In this document: positions 14,586 through 16,385 of the stretch, piece by piece
How positions within the stretch are numbered: position 1 is the stretch's first letter
Layout: every line of letters starts with the position of its first letter
Source of the DNA: Burkholderiales bacterium
GTDB lineage: Bacteria > Pseudomonadota > Gammaproteobacteria > Burkholderiales > CAIKXV01
Assembly: GCA_014379045.1 (NCBI GenBank)
Contig: JACMMK010000022.1
Coordinates: 1-16,385 of the forward strand
DNA length: 16,385 bases
Reading direction: 5' to 3'
Program-made: the position numbers and the translations under genes
The notes under the pieces: generated by a model
What the model saw: only the letters and a program-made list of their open reading frames with translations
What the model was told of the DNA's origin: nothing
The model's database searches: none

Positions 14586-16310
14586 CTACCCCGCCAGCGT
14601 GACCGCCTGCGCCGATGCGGCAAGGCGCTCGCGCACCAGGCGCCGATCGACCTTGCCGGCGCCGTTGAGCGGCAGGTCGCCTTCAGCCACGATCAACACC
14701 AGTCTCGGATGCGCGTACTTCGGCCCGTGCTCGAGGCAGAACGCGCGGATCGTTTCCGCATCGGCGCTGCTGCCCCGATTCAACACGACCATCGCCGCGG
14801 GCACCGCGCCTTTCACCGAATGCACGATCGGCACCACCACCGCATTGGCGACCGCGGGGTGCCGGAACAGCAGGTCTTCGACTTCCTTAGGATAGATGTT
14901 CTCGCCGCCGCACGAGAACATGTCGTCGACGCGCGATTTGAAATGGAAGAAGCCCTGCGCATCGCGCCGCACGACATCCCCGGTGCGCAGCCACCCGTCG
15001 ACCAGCTTGTCGCGCGTAGCCTCGGGGCGCTTGTGATAGCCGAGGCAGTTGTACGGCGAGTTGAGCCACAGCTCGCCTTCGACCTCACCGTCGACGGACA
15101 GGTCGCGCTCGACGCCCTCGGCATCGGTGAGGCGGATGCCGATCTCGGGGGCCAGCACGCCGGCCGCACCACGGGGCGTAGCGCGTCCGTCGAGGGGCGC
15201 ACGAAACGGGCTGCCGCCCTCGGTGAGACCGTAGCTCTCGCCGACCTTGACCCCCGGCAGCGCGCGTTCGACTTCGTCCATCAACTCCGGCGTGACGACC
15301 GCCGAGCCGATGGTCAGGCTCTTCAACGCCGACAGGTCGAGCGACTCGATCAACGCGCGCTGTTGCAACAGCATCGTGAACACCGCGGCCACACCGCGCG
15401 AATACGTGCACCGGTACTTCGCCAGCGCTTCGAGGTACGCCTTAGGCTCGTAGCCGGGCATCAGTACGAACGAGGCACCCGCGAACAGTGCCGGCTTGAC
15501 GGTTCCGCGCATCGCGTTCTTGTGGAACAGCGGCAGTGCAATCATGCCGCGTGCGTCTTCCGACGTCGGCCAGTAGCGCTGGTTGTAGTCAACATACCAG
15601 AGCATGCCGGCGTGCGACATCATCGCGCCCTTGGGCAACCCGGTCGACCCGGACGTATACGGCTGGAACGCCTGCGCATCGCCGGCGAGTTCAGGCGGCA
15701 CCGCGAAACGCCGGCTCGCATCGCGCGCCGGGGCGTAATCGAGCCAGCCGGGTGCCGCGACGCCGTCGGTCGAAATGCGATGGACGATGCGCGCGTCCTC
15801 TGCGACTTCGACCGCGGCAGGATGCGCCGCCGGCTCTACGAAGACGGCCCGACACTCGGCGTCTTCGAGGATGAACTTCAACGTCTCGCGCGCCAGGCGC
15901 GTGTTGATCGGTACCGGAATCGCGCCGGTGCGCATCGCGCCGAAGAAGAACTCGAGGAACTCGGACCGGTTGCCGACGATCATGCCGACCCGGTCGCCTG
16001 CACGCACGCCAAGGCCATCGAGAAGGCCCGCGACCCGGTCGGCACGCTCGTCGAGCTGGGCGTAGGTGAGCTGGCGCTCGACGCCGCCGTACAGATCGAA
16101 GATCGCGGTCTTGCCCGGCATGCGGGCGACCGACTCGGCGAAGAAGTAGCCGAGGTTCGCGGCGCGGTTCGCGTCGCGCGCGGACACGCGGTTCGATGCA
16201 CGGTCCGACGCGCGCTCTGCCGCACGCGTCCCGAGACCCGAACCGCGCTTCCAGTCGCGCGGCGGCCCCCGTCCCGGACCGCGATCGGTCGGACGCGACG
16301 GCCCGCTCAT
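14586..16310 (-). CDS. AMP-forming acyl-CoA synthetase (ANL superfamily)
   Basis: A 574-residue cytoplasmic ligase that would activate a carboxylic acid to its CoA thioester via an acyl-AMP. Motifs are complete: YTSGSTGLPKGAM (218-230, ATP loop), YGLTEGGS (360-367), GWLRTGDVV (439-447), the hinge region with KSRVDDMFSCGGENIYPKEV, and NGAGKVDR with the catalytic Lys553. The catalytic core starts near residue 53 (NLGYFFAESVARMPGKTAI). The first 50 residues are Arg-rich and repetitive (ERASDRASNRVSARDANRAA), unusual for the family. I chose the ATG at 16310 because GGAGGAGG (16317-16324) lies six bases upstream; the frame's earlier ATG at 16346 has no such site. Closest by memory are medium- or long-chain and aryl acyl-CoA synthetases such as FadD-like and MenE/CaiC-like proteins; substrate unknown. 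It is convergent with receptor 4. Its own promoter lies to the right, beyond or near the edge. Confidence 0.9.
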   Translation of the reverse strand: MSGPSRPTDRGPGRGPPRDWKRGSGLGTRAAERASDRASNRVSARDANRAANLGYFFAESVARMPGKTAIFDLYGGVERQLTYAQLDERADRVAGLLDGLGVRAGDRVGMIVGNRSEFLEFFFGAMRTGAIPVPINTRLARETLKFILEDAECRAVFVEPAAHPAAVEVAEDARIVHRISTDGVAAPGWLDYAPARDASRRFAVPPELAGDAQAFQPYTSGSTGLPKGAMMSHAGMLWYVDYNQRYWPTSEDARGMIALPLFHKNAMRGTVKPALFAGASFVLMPGYEPKAYLEALAKYRCTYSRGVAAVFTMLLQQRALIESLDLSALKSLTIGSAVVTPELMDEVERALPGVKVGESYGLTEGGSPFRAPLDGRATPRGAAGVLAPEIGIRLTDAEGVERDLSVDGEVEGELWLNSPYNCLGYHKRPEATRDKLVDGWLRTGDVVRRDAQGFFHFKSRVDDMFSCGGENIYPKEVEDLLFRHPAVANAVVVPIVHSVKGAVPAAMVVLNRGSSADAETIRAFCLEHGPKYAHPRLVLIVAEGDLPLNGAGKVDRRLVRERLAASAQAVTLAG

Positions 16311-16316
16311 CGTTTT

Positions 16317-16324
16317 CCTCCTCC
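16317..16324 (-). promoter_or_regulatory. Shine-Dalgarno site of the AMP-forming ligase
   Basis: GGAGGAGG on the minus strand, six bases before the ATG at 16310. It supports translation of the odd Arg-rich leader rather than a start further inside the gene. Confidence 0.72.
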
Positions 16325-16385
16325 GACCCTGATCGAAGGACGCCACGGGACGATGAGTGAGCCCGACTCGGCTACGTCGATCCCG

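Noticed and set aside
1..16385. CRISPR array, tRNA, rRNA, insertion sequence or phage integrase
   Set aside because: No regularly spaced repeats with unique spacers, no cloverleaf or rRNA-like sequence, and no transposase or integrase frame were found.

Overview
The window is GC-rich (about two thirds G+C by eye) with strong GC bias at third codon positions. It carries four periplasmic receptors of the Bug (TctC) family, which is hugely expanded in Burkholderiales. I therefore read it as a chromosomal piece of a betaproteobacterium, probably Burkholderiales near Alcaligenaceae or Comamonadaceae. This is family knowledge and not proof. I see no rRNA, tRNA, insertion sequence, integrase or CRISPR array.

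Left part (1-3000, plus strand): a small acidic hypothetical protein (296-667), then a 712-residue ADP-forming acyl-CoA synthetase of the acetate-CoA ligase family (847-2985). A near-consensus promoter and a 14-bp tandem repeat lie just before the synthetase.

Middle (3140-5986, minus strand): a two-domain protein with an N-terminal calcineurin-like metallophosphoesterase and a C-terminal domain that may be a barrel (3140-5227). It is preceded by a toxin-first toxin-antitoxin pair: a RelE/HigB-like protein (5606-5986) and an XRE-type antitoxin (5263-5574). The pair has its own strong promoter, embedded in four 15-bp tandem repeats (6025-6096).

Right-centre (6141-13091, minus strand): a probable operon read in the order Bug receptor, DUF1028 Ntn-hydrolase-like protein, thiamine-pyrophosphate enzyme, Bug receptor, Bug receptor, M20-type hydrolase. 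Gaps between genes are 42 to 120 bases and most starts have good Shine-Dalgarno sites. A fourth Bug receptor is divergent (13340-14467, plus), and an AMP-forming acyl-CoA synthetase faces it (14586-16310, minus).

Taken together, the metabolic genes look like an uncharacterised carboxylate or amide catabolic locus. The receptors would capture an organic acid. The M20 and DUF1028 proteins would hydrolyse an amide-like bond. One of the two CoA ligases would activate the acid. The TPP enzyme, which resembles the oxalyl-CoA decarboxylase/2-hydroxyacyl-CoA lyase branch, would cleave a C-C bond. The gene content is seen; the pathway is inference. No transporter membrane subunits (TctA/TctB) and no regulator of the cluster are in the window.
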